NCBI RefSeq assembly: GCF_034372165.1
Contig: NZ_CP139698.1
Coordinates: 434,001-498,000 of the forward strand
Source: Christiangramia sp. OXR-203
GTDB lineage: Bacteria; Bacteroidota; Bacteroidia; Flavobacteriales; Flavobacteriaceae
Length of the DNA: 64,000 nt
Reading direction: 5' to 3'
Shown: positions 54,927-62,031 of the stretch, in pieces
Numbering within the stretch: the stretch's first letter is position 1
Layout: each line of letters opens with the position of its first letter
The notes under the pieces: generated by a model
Seen by the model: the letters and a program-made list of their open reading frames with translations, nothing else
Told to the model about the DNA's origin: nothing
Databases searched by the model: none
Program-made: the position numbers and the translations under genes

Positions 54927-55955
54927 CTACTTGATCAAAATGCCTTTATAGCGATTCAGTGTTTTTAAGGTAATTCCGGTACCACGAACTACGGCTCTAA
55001 GAGGATCTTCAGCAATATAAACCGGAAGGTCTGTTTTTTGAGAAAGACGTTTGTCCAGTCCTCTAAGCATAGAACCACCACCGGCAAGGTAAATACCTGT
55101 GTTGTAAATATCGGCAGCTAATTCTGGCGGTGTTTGGGAAAGAGTTTCCATTACGGCATCCTCGATCCTAAGAATGGATTTGTCCAGCGCTTTGGCAATC
55201 TCACGATAAGAAATATTAACCTGCTTAGGCTTCCCTGTTAGCAAGTCCCGTCCCTGAACGCTCATTTCGTCTGGCGGGACTTCAAGATCTTCAGTCGCAG
55301 CACCAATCTGGATTTTAATTTTTTCCGCAGTACGCTCACCAACATAAAGGTTGTGCTGTGTACGCATGTAGTACACGATGTCATTGGTGAATACATCTCC
55401 TGCGATCTTTACAGATTTATCACATACGATCCCTCCAAGAGCGATCACAGCAATTTCAGTAGTACCACCTCCTATATCAACGATCATGTTTCCTTTTGGT
55501 TGCATGATGTCTACTCCAATACCAATGGCCGCTGCCATTGGTTCATGGATCAAGTATACTTCTTTTCCATTTACCCTCTCTGCACTTTCTTTTACAGCAC
55601 GCATTTCAACCTCTGTAATTCCGGATGGAATACAGATTACCATTCGAAGTGCTGGAGTAAAAAGTTTCTTTTTAAGCGCCGGGATCTCTTTAATGAACAT
55701 CGTGAGCATTTTCTCACTGGCATCAAAGTCGGCGATCACCCCATCTTTTAGTGGCCTAATGGTTTTAATATTCTCATGAGTTTTTCCCTGCATCATCGCA
55801 GCTTCTTTACCTACTGCGGTAATTTTACCAGAGGTTCTGTCCCTGGCAACGATCGATGGGCTATCCACAACTACCTTATCATTGTGTATGATCAAAGTGT
55901 TGGCGGTCCCTAAATCGATTGCAATTTCTTCAATGAGAAAGTCAAAAAATCCCAT
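54927..55955 (-). CDS. mreB: Rod shape-determining actin-like protein MreB
   Basis: This 342-residue actin homologue polymerises along the membrane to guide cell-wall elongation. Motifs are EIAIDLGTANTLIIHNDKVVVDSPSIVARD (phosphate 1), GNMIVDIGGGTTEIAVIALGGIV (phosphate 2) and GIYLAGGGSMLRGLDKRL (adenosine). It is followed by mreC, mreD, mrdA and rodA, and preceded 41 bases upstream by purH. Confidence 0.96.
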   Translation of the reverse strand: MGFFDFLIEEIAIDLGTANTLIIHNDKVVVDSPSIVARDRTSGKITAVGKEAAMMQGKTHENIKTIRPLKDGVIADFDASEKMLTMFIKEIPALKKKLFTPALRMVICIPSGITEVEMRAVKESAERVNGKEVYLIHEPMAAAIGIGVDIMQPKGNMIVDIGGGTTEIAVIALGGIVCDKSVKIAGDVFTNDIVYYMRTQHNLYVGERTAEKIKIQIGAATEDLEVPPDEMSVQGRDLLTGKPKQVNISYREIAKALDKSILRIEDAVMETLSQTPPELAADIYNTGIYLAGGGSMLRGLDKRLSQKTDLPVYIAEDPLRAVVRGTGITLKTLNRYKGILIK

Positions 55956-55996
55956 AGTGTTTATTAAGTGTTGAGGTTTGGGTAAATGTAATGAAT

Positions 55997-57529
55997 TTAA
56001 TGTTTAAAATGGCGTGTCCCGGTCATCACCATTGCGATATTATTTTCGTTGCAATAGTTGATGCTCAGTTCATCCTTGATGCTTCCACCTGGCTGGATAA
56101 CCGCAGTGATTCCGGCATTTCCCGCAATTTCCACACAATCTGGAAATGGAAAGAATGCGTCGCTGGCCATTACGGCACCATTAAGGTCAAAATCAAATGA
56201 TTTCGCTTTGGCAATACTATGTGTAAGAGCGTCTACTCTGGACGTTTGCCCGGTACCACTTGCACATAATTGTTTGTTTTTCGCCAGTACGATCGTATTT
56301 GATTTTGTATGCTTGCAGATCTTGGAAGCAAATATCATGTCAGATAACTCAGAATCTGTTGCTTTATTGCTGGTTGCCAGCTTGAGATCTTCGATAGCAT
56401 CGGTTTTTAGATCTTTATCCTGAACGAGAACACCGTTAAGACATGTTCTCACCTGATTCTTCGGAAGTTCAACTTCTTTCTGGATAAGCAGGATTCTGTT
56501 CTTTTTGCCTTTTAAAATTTCTTCAGCTTCCGAAGAGAATGAAGGGGCAATGACCACTTCACAGAATAGTTTGTGGATTTCTTCAGCAGTTTCGGCGTCT
56601 ATTTCCACATTGCTAATTAAAATTCCTCCAAAAGCTGAAACAGGATCGCCGGCGAGGGCATCCACATAAGCCTGGTGGATCGAATCTCTTTGTGCGAGAC
56701 CACAGGCATTGTTATGTTTTAAAATCGCGAATGTTGGAGCTTCACCTTTGAATTCGTCCATGAGGTTCACAGCAGCATCTACATCAAGTAGGTTATTATA
56801 ACTTAATTCTTTCCCATGAAGCTGATCGAATATTGCCTCGAAATCACCGAAAAACGTTCCTTTTTGATGAGGATTTTCTCCGTATCTAAGTTCTTTGCCT
56901 TTCAGTTCGCTTTGTTTGAAAGAATTGATATCACCTTCAGCATTGAAATAATTAAAAATTGCCGAATCGTAGTGGGAAGAAATATTAAAAGCTTTGGCAG
57001 CGAATTTTTTACGATCAGCTAATTCAGTATTACCAGATTTTTCATTCAGTAACTCTAAAAATTCTGCATAATCATCTACGGAAGAAACGCAGGTTACATC
57101 CTTGAAATTCTTAGCCGCGGCTCTAATCAAAGAAATACCTCCAATATCGATCTTTTCTATAATATCCTGTTCCGCAGCGCCTGAAGCAACTGTTTTCTCA
57201 AAAGGATACAGATCTACAATCACAATGTCTATCTGCGGAATTTCATATTGTTCCAGTTCTTTTGCATCACCTTCATGATCCTGGCGATTAAGTATCCCTC
57301 CGAAAACTTTTGGATGAAGAGTTTTTACCCGGCCACCCAGTATAGAAGGGTAGGAGGTAACATCCTCTACAGGAACCACTTCTATCCCAAGATCCTTGAT
57401 AAATTTCTCGGTTCCACCTGTGGAATAAATGGTAATGCCCAGCTCATCCAGCTTTCTCACGATAGGCTCAAGACCATCTTTACTGAAGACTGAAATTAAA
57501 GCAGACTTTGCTTGTTTTAATTCGCTCAT
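55997..57529 (-). CDS. purH: Bifunctional AICAR transformylase/IMP cyclohydrolase
   Basis: This 510-residue protein catalyses the last two steps of IMP synthesis: an N-terminal MGS-like cyclohydrolase domain (about 1-145, SVFSKDGLEPIVRKL, STGGTEKFI, GGRVKTLHPKVFGGIL) and a C-terminal AICAR transformylase domain (LRYGENPHQKG, KHNNACGLA, DAFFPFPDCVEIAGNAGITAVIQPGGSIKDE). A -7 box is visible 23 bases upstream of the ATG. The gene heads the cluster that continues into mreB. Confidence 0.96.
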   Translation of the reverse strand: MSELKQAKSALISVFSKDGLEPIVRKLDELGITIYSTGGTEKFIKDLGIEVVPVEDVTSYPSILGGRVKTLHPKVFGGILNRQDHEGDAKELEQYEIPQIDIVIVDLYPFEKTVASGAAEQDIIEKIDIGGISLIRAAAKNFKDVTCVSSVDDYAEFLELLNEKSGNTELADRKKFAAKAFNISSHYDSAIFNYFNAEGDINSFKQSELKGKELRYGENPHQKGTFFGDFEAIFDQLHGKELSYNNLLDVDAAVNLMDEFKGEAPTFAILKHNNACGLAQRDSIHQAYVDALAGDPVSAFGGILISNVEIDAETAEEIHKLFCEVVIAPSFSSEAEEILKGKKNRILLIQKEVELPKNQVRTCLNGVLVQDKDLKTDAIEDLKLATSNKATDSELSDMIFASKICKHTKSNTIVLAKNKQLCASGTGQTSRVDALTHSIAKAKSFDFDLNGAVMASDAFFPFPDCVEIAGNAGITAVIQPGGSIKDELSINYCNENNIAMVMTGTRHFKH

Positions 57530-57551
57530 TGTGTTGTGTTTGTTAAAGCTG

Positions 57552-57559
57552 CAAAAGTA
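57552..57559 (-). promoter_or_regulatory. -7 promoter box of purH and the mre operon
   Basis: Read on the minus strand this is TACTTTTG, an exact TAnnTTTG match, 22 bases before the purH ATG. Confidence 0.5.
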
Positions 57560-57675
57560 ACCAATAAAGCGAAAAATTTAAAAGTGCATCTAATGAATTA
57601 TCGATAAATTTTGTAACGAAAATTTGGATCCTGCGTCCTATCTTAAATTCATGAGTTAATAGCAGATTTTAAATT

Positions 57676-58932
57676 ATGCTGATCTATTTACGGGTACTTA
57701 AAGAGAGCTTCAATTTTGCAATTAGCGCTCTTACAAATAATAAGCTGAGAACCTTTCTATCCCTACTAGGGGTGACCATTGGTATCTTCTCCATTATCGC
57801 TGTGCTTGCAGCGGTAGATTCATTAAAAAAGGATATTACCGGAAGTCTGAGTTCACTGGACAATAGTACGGTGATTGTGATGAGGTTCAAATTTGGACCT
57901 AGTGATATACCCAGATGGAAGAGTCAGCAGTTTCCAGATGTAACTTATGAGGAATACCAGAATCTAAAGAAGAGCTTACCAGATCTTGATAATATTAGTT
58001 TTGCTCTGGGAATTCCCGGAGGAGCCGCGCTTAAATATCAGGATGTTACGAGTAGTGGTGTGGATATAGGAGCAGTTACTCATGAATATTATGACATTGA
58101 AGCACTGGAACTCGCAGAAGGACGGTTTTTTAACGAATCTGAATCTGTAAGCGGTTCAGGTGTTGTTGTTCTGGGTCATGAAGTAGCGCAAACGCTGTTT
58201 GGTGGTTCGAATGGAATTGGTGAAGAAATACGAATTTTTGGACGTAGAGCAACAGTGATTGGAGTGCTTAAGAAACAGGGGCAGTCCTTGTTTACTGGTT
58301 CCAGGGATGGGCAGGCTTTCGTGCCGGCGAACTTTGCACGACTGGTTTACGGAACTACGAAAGGAACGGTCTTTCCACAATTGGTGATGAAGCCTGAAAG
58401 TGGAGCAGATAGCGATGAATTTATCGCCTTACTGGAACAAAACCTTCGGAATATGCGCGGAATCAAGCCTGGAGAAATCAATAACTTTTTCGTTAATGAA
58501 CTAAAGGGTCTTACAGAGTTTGTAGACAATATTACTGGCCAGCTGAATATTATTGGTTTAGTAATTAGCGGATTCTCTTTACTGGTTGGAGGTTTCGGAA
58601 TTGCGAATATTATGTTCGTTAGTGTTAAGGAAAGAACTAACCTCATAGGTATCCAGAAATCTCTGGGAGCTAAAAACAAATTTATTCTCTCTCAATTCTT
58701 ATTTGAAGCTGTCATACTCTCCGTGATTGGAGGATTGGTAGGATTGTTCTTTGTCTGGCTGGTTTCTATTGTGGCTTCACAGTTTACCGGTGACTTTGAA
58801 TTTGTCCTTTCTCCGTATAATATGTTTATAGGAACACTAGTTTCGGCAATCATAGGATTAGTGTCGGGAATTATTCCAGCAATGTCGGCCTCAAAACTTG
58901 ATCCTGTGGAAGCTATTCGAACCGGGATGTAA
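57676..58932 (+). CDS. ABC transporter permease, MacB/FtsX-type
   Basis: This 418-residue inner-membrane protein has the MacB layout: N-terminal helix (LRTFLSLLGVTIGIFSIIAVLAAVDSL), a periplasmic MacB_PCD domain (about 50-260) and three C-terminal FtsX helices ending in VSGIIPAMSASKLDPVEAIRTGM. MacB-type exporters move peptides or lipoproteins outward, coupling to an ATPase subunit. No ATPase gene is adjacent, so its partner is encoded elsewhere. Confidence 0.88.
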   Translation: MLIYLRVLKESFNFAISALTNNKLRTFLSLLGVTIGIFSIIAVLAAVDSLKKDITGSLSSLDNSTVIVMRFKFGPSDIPRWKSQQFPDVTYEEYQNLKKSLPDLDNISFALGIPGGAALKYQDVTSSGVDIGAVTHEYYDIEALELAEGRFFNESESVSGSGVVVLGHEVAQTLFGGSNGIGEEIRIFGRRATVIGVLKKQGQSLFTGSRDGQAFVPANFARLVYGTTKGTVFPQLVMKPESGADSDEFIALLEQNLRNMRGIKPGEINNFFVNELKGLTEFVDNITGQLNIIGLVISGFSLLVGGFGIANIMFVSVKERTNLIGIQKSLGAKNKFILSQFLFEAVILSVIGGLVGLFFVWLVSIVASQFTGDFEFVLSPYNMFIGTLVSAIIGLVSGIIPAMSASKLDPVEAIRTGM

Positions 58933-59055
58933 ATATTATCTTAACGAAAAGCGATTTTCAGAGGTTATTTCACATAAATTATTCTAAAAAAAATTAAAGT
59001 TCGTTAAAGGTCTGATAGCGAAGACATAGCTTGTGTAATTTTAAAACAAAAAGCT

Positions 59056-59157
59056 ATGGAAATGGGAAATGAGATCGAAAAGAACTACCTGCTATCTATA
59101 TTACAATTAGTAGGATTTTTTGCATTTCTTTTCTTTATAATCGCACTTCAAATGTAA
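59056..59157 (+). CDS. 33-residue single-span membrane peptide
   Basis: ATG to TAA encodes a short charged start (MEMGNEIEKNYLLS) and a helix rich in Phe and Leu (VGFFAFLFFIIAL). A strong terminator with T run follows 21 bases later, and the stretch between genes is otherwise empty. A TAATTTTA box resembling the -7 consensus lies about 13 bases upstream. No family known; function unknown. Confidence 0.45.
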   Translation: MEMGNEIEKNYLLSILQLVGFFAFLFFIIALQM

Positions 59158-59178
59158 TTTTGAATACGATATAAGAAC

Positions 59179-59210
59179 AAAAAAACTCCTGAGAAATCAG
59201 GAGTTTTTTT
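59179..59210. terminator. Bidirectional intrinsic terminator
   Basis: AAAAAACTCCTGA, a GAAA loop and TCAGGAGTTTTTTT form a strong hairpin with A and T runs, serving the 33-residue gene and the convergent sulfoxide reductase gene. Confidence 0.8.
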
Positions 59211-59231
59211 GTTTTGGTAATTTAATGTGTT

Positions 59232-59687
59232 CTATAAGATCTCTGCTACTTTCTCGTTCACCCAAACCAGGAACTCTTCATCTTCAGCAGTAAAAGGATC
59301 GGCTGTGTGGCTATCAATATCGATCTGTCCAACGTTTTCACCATTTACAAATAACGGAATTACGATTTCTGCTTTTACATTAATGCTGCAGGCAATATAA
59401 TTATCCTGTGCTTTTACATCTGGTACAACAAAATTCTGATTGCTTACTGCTACCTGTCCGCAAATCCCCTTCCCAAATGGAATGATCTCATGATCTGTTG
59501 GCTCTCCGGCAAAAGCCTTTAATTTTAGTTCTTCTTTATTTCCATTCTTGAAGTAAAATCCAACCCAGTCATAATAACTTATATTTTGCTCCAATAGTTC
59601 GCAAACCTGGGTCATTCGTTGTTTGACATCTATATTCGAGTCCTTTAGAATCTGTTCTACCTGTGGTCTTAATTCCTGAAAATTCAT
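59232..59687 (-). CDS. Free methionine-(R)-sulfoxide reductase, GAF-domain (fRMsr)
   Basis: The protein of about 151 residues is a single GAF domain with the fRMsr signature: FGKGICGQVAVSNQNFVVPDV (first Cys) and DNYIACSINVKAEIVIPLF (catalytic Cys region), as in E. coli MsrC/YebR. It reduces free methionine R-sulfoxide with thioredoxin. I chose the ATG at 59687; the longer frame reaches a TTG at 59717, but a TACTTTTG promoter box (59705-59712) overlaps that extension. Confidence 0.9.
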   Translation of the reverse strand: MNFQELRPQVEQILKDSNIDVKQRMTQVCELLEQNISYYDWVGFYFKNGNKEELKLKAFAGEPTDHEIIPFGKGICGQVAVSNQNFVVPDVKAQDNYIACSINVKAEIVIPLFVNGENVGQIDIDSHTADPFTAEDEEFLVWVNEKVAEIL

Positions 59688-59704
59688 ATTAACAATATTT
59701 GGTG

Positions 59705-59712
59705 CAAAAGTA
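59705..59712 (-). promoter_or_regulatory. -7 promoter box of the sulfoxide reductase gene
   Basis: On the minus strand the sequence is TACTTTTG, an exact TAnnTTTG match, 17 bases upstream of the ATG at 59687 and within the longer reading frame. Confidence 0.55.
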
Positions 59713-59776
59713 TTCAATTTGCTGTGTAAAGCATGGAGTCTAAATCTATAAATTTGTTAAAAACCAAGTCGCTACT

Positions 59777-60325
59777 TTGCTGAAACTCATCAAGAAATAC
59801 AGAACGGTATTGCGTTTTATTTTTGTATTCCTGGGAAGCTATTTTCTTTTTTCCAGCGCTTACAATGCATTTCTATTGTTCTATGAGCAAACTCAGCCCG
59901 TACCCGATGCGCTCACAAGACTGGTGGCCTACCAAAGCGGAGATGTAATGCACGCTCTTGGTTACGACAACGTGGAGGTGGTGATGCATTATACCGGTCT
60001 TTCCATGAAATTAATGGTGGAAGGTTATTTTCTAGCCGGGATTGTGGAAGGTTGTAACTCAGCAAGTATCATTATACTATTCACATCTTTTATTCTGGCA
60101 TTCTTTGGGAAAACCTCCACGACTCTAATCTATATTTTCGCAGGTGCCGCTCTTATCTATGCTACGAATATTTTACGAATCGTGATCCTCTCTGTGAGTA
60201 TTCTAGAATATCCGCAATATTCTGGTTTTATGCACACTGTATTTTTTCCACTGGCGATCTACGGAATGGTTTTCCTCCTCTGGCTTATATGGATTCGAAT
60301 TTTCACTAAATACAAAAAAGCATGA
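59777..60325 (+). CDS. xrtF: Exosortase family protein XrtF
   Basis: This 182-residue inner-membrane protein has about five or six helices and the exosortase catalytic triad: Cys93 in IVEGCNSASIIIL, Arg134 in ATNILRIVIL and His153 in YSGFMHTVFF. Exosortases cut C-terminal sorting signals (PEP-CTERM-like) and transfer the protein to another anchor. XrtF is a Bacteroidota-specific form. The start codon is a TTG (59777) inside a TACTTTG sequence that resembles a promoter box; no ATG gives the expected N-terminus. The next gene overlaps by four bases. Confidence 0.9.
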   Translation: MLKLIKKYRTVLRFIFVFLGSYFLFSSAYNAFLLFYEQTQPVPDALTRLVAYQSGDVMHALGYDNVEVVMHYTGLSMKLMVEGYFLAGIVEGCNSASIIILFTSFILAFFGKTSTTLIYIFAGAALIYATNILRIVILSVSILEYPQYSGFMHTVFFPLAIYGMVFLLWLIWIRIFTKYKKA

Positions 60326-60756
60326 AGAAAAGATATAAGATAATTCTTATTGGCTTCATGGTTTTACTACTAGTGGCGATACGTTTTTTTGAAGATAGTC
60401 TATTCTATGATCCATTAATCGCGTTTTTCAGGTCAGATTATCTATTGGGTATTATTCCACCTATGAACATGGCAGAACTCATGATTCACCTCAGTATACG
60501 CTATGCGCTTAATAGTGCGATCTCACTAGGGATCATATATATCGCTTTTCAGAACAAGAGCATGCTCAAATTCTCGGTTATCCTCTACGCCTTGCTTTAC
60601 CTGGGAGCTGTAAGCGCTTTTATATTTCTGGTCCTCAATATTGAAAGAGAGCATTATCTCGCCTTATTCTATGTAAGAAGATTTCTTATTCATCCATTAT
60701 TCCTGCTCATCCTGCTTCCCGCATTCTATTATTACCGGATAAGTAAAAGAACCTAG
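60322..60756 (+). CDS. Exosortase F system-associated membrane protein
   Basis: This 144-residue protein has about four membrane helices (ILIGFMVLLLVAIRFF, YALNSAISLGIIYIAFQN, VILYALLYLGAVSAFIFLVL, LFLLILLPAFYYYRISK) and a conserved-looking YDPLIAFFRSDY segment. It overlaps xrtF by four bases. In flavobacteria a protein of this kind regularly follows XrtF, hence the name; its function is not known. Confidence 0.85.
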   Translation: MKKRYKIILIGFMVLLLVAIRFFEDSLFYDPLIAFFRSDYLLGIIPPMNMAELMIHLSIRYALNSAISLGIIYIAFQNKSMLKFSVILYALLYLGAVSAFIFLVLNIEREHYLALFYVRRFLIHPLFLLILLPAFYYYRISKRT

Positions 60757-60827
60757 CCTACAAAGTGAATTGAAGCTATTTGAGAGTTCTTTAGAACATT
60801 TTAAGATCCCAGCTAAATTGAAATCTT

Positions 60828-60835
60828 TAATTTTG
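60828..60835 (+). promoter_or_regulatory. -7 promoter box of the DUF3347 lipoprotein gene
   Basis: TAATTTTG matches TAnnTTTG exactly, 15 bases before the ATG at 60851 and inside the longer reading frame. Confidence 0.5.
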
Positions 60836-60850
60836 TTTAAAACTTTAAAG

Positions 60851-61390
60851 ATGAAAATAAAATATATCATTTTAGGATTAGCGGTAATTACAGCTCTAGG
60901 AATTTCGTCCTGTGGGGATGCTGAAAAGAAATCTGAGAACGAATCTACTTCTGAAGTTGTAATAGATACTGAAGAAGACATGGAGGAAGTGCAGGCAGAA
61001 TTTGAAAACGATTCTGTGGCAAAAGTATACGAAGGCTACCTTGAATTAAAAGACGCACTGGTTCAAACTGATGCATCAGCAGCGGCAGAAGCGGCATCGA
61101 ATTTACAATCTAAACTGAATGCAATGGGTAGCGAAGTTGCCACGATCGCTGAAGCTATTGCAACTTCAGATGATGTGAATATTCAAAGGGAGAAATTCTC
61201 AGAACTTACTGCGGCAATGGACTCTCTGTTGAAAAATGCAATTTCCGGAGGTAAGATTTTCAAACAGTATTGCCCAATGGCTTTTGAAGGTAAAGGAGAT
61301 TACTGGTATTCATCTTCAGAAAAAATTAGAAATCCCTACTACGGTGATAAAATGCTGAAATGTGGCCGTGTTGAAGGGACCATTCAATAA
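60851..61390 (+). CDS. DUF3347-domain lipoprotein (copper-associated)
   Basis: The protein is about 179 residues: lipoprotein signal (KIKYIILGLAVITALGISSCGD), an acidic linker rich in Glu and Ser, then a DUF3347 domain (about 60-175) ending in IFKQYCPMAFEGKGDYWYSSSEKIRNPYYGDKMLKCGRV, whose Cys, Met and His-like residues suggest metal binding. DUF3347 proteins are often near copper-export genes, as here. I chose the ATG at 60851 because the promoter box lies within the longer frame. Confidence 0.85.
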   Translation: MKIKYIILGLAVITALGISSCGDAEKKSENESTSEVVIDTEEDMEEVQAEFENDSVAKVYEGYLELKDALVQTDASAAAEAASNLQSKLNAMGSEVATIAEAIATSDDVNIQREKFSELTAAMDSLLKNAISGGKIFKQYCPMAFEGKGDYWYSSSEKIRNPYYGDKMLKCGRVEGTIQ

Positions 61391-61597
61391 ACACTATACT
61401 AGCCAGGTTGTATTCAGTTTTTAAACTACCAGGTTTCAGAAAATTTTTGACCAGTTGCTGTGGTAGATCCTAAAAGTTCTTAATCTATGGCTGCGTAAGT
61501 TAAAAAGCTTTAAAACTGAAAGAACTTAGCAAAACTTTAAAAGTCATCATGATACTTCCGTGGTAAATTGAGTTTCAACCTTAAAAATCAATTGATT

Positions 61598-61918
61598 ATG
61601 AGAAATGAGAAACTTATTAGCGCACTTGGAAATTGTATCAACCACTGTAACTATTGTGCAGATGCCTGTCTGGACGAGGAGAATGTCAAAAAGATGAAGG
61701 ATTGCATCAGGACAGATCGAGTTTGTGCAGAAGTGTGTTCTACATTAAACCAAGTACTTGCGACCAATTACCAGGATGTCCAGGGATTAATAGATTATTG
61801 TAAGAAAGTTTGCCAGGCTTGTGCAGATGAGTGCGGAAAGCACGAACATAAGCATTGTCAGGATTGTGCGAAAGCATGCCGGGAATGCGTAGAAGCCTGT
61901 GAAGCTTACGCAGCATAA
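61598..61918 (+). CDS. Four-helix bundle copper-storage protein (DUF326, Csp-like)
   Basis: The protein has 106 residues with sixteen Cys, mostly in helix-positioned pairs (NHCNYCADAC, DRVCAEVC, DYCKKVCQACADEC, HCQDCAKACREC). This is the pattern of cytosolic Csp3-type four-helix bundles that store many Cu(I) ions in their core. No signal peptide is present, so it acts in the cytoplasm. It lies between the DUF3347 lipoprotein and CopA. The ATG at 61598 is preferred over an upstream TTG in the same frame (61568). Confidence 0.9.
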   Translation: MRNEKLISALGNCINHCNYCADACLDEENVKKMKDCIRTDRVCAEVCSTLNQVLATNYQDVQGLIDYCKKVCQACADECGKHEHKHCQDCAKACRECVEACEAYAA

Positions 61919-61923
61919 ATTAT

Positions 61924-61953
61924 AAAGCTCTGTATAACGGCAGAGCTTTTTTT
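61924..61953 (+). terminator. Intrinsic terminator of the copper-storage gene
   Basis: AAAGCTCTG, TATAACGG loop and CAGAGCTTTTTTT form a hairpin with a T run. Confidence 0.75.
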
Positions 61954-62006
61954 AATTTCTGAAAGTTATTCGCATAGGATCGAAACTCACTTGAGACAAC
62001 TAGCCT

Positions 62007-62014
62007 TATTTTTG
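62007..62014 (+). promoter_or_regulatory. -7 promoter box of the CopA gene
   Basis: TATTTTTG matches TAnnTTTG exactly, 17 bases before the ATG at 62032. Confidence 0.55.
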
Positions 62015-62031
62015 CAAAGTAATGATGCCAT

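Noticed and set aside
61391-61597. Weak direct and inverted repeats (CCAGGTT, AAGTTCTT/AAGAACTT) between copper genes
   Set aside because: Arms are short and widely separated; no consistent spacing to a promoter.
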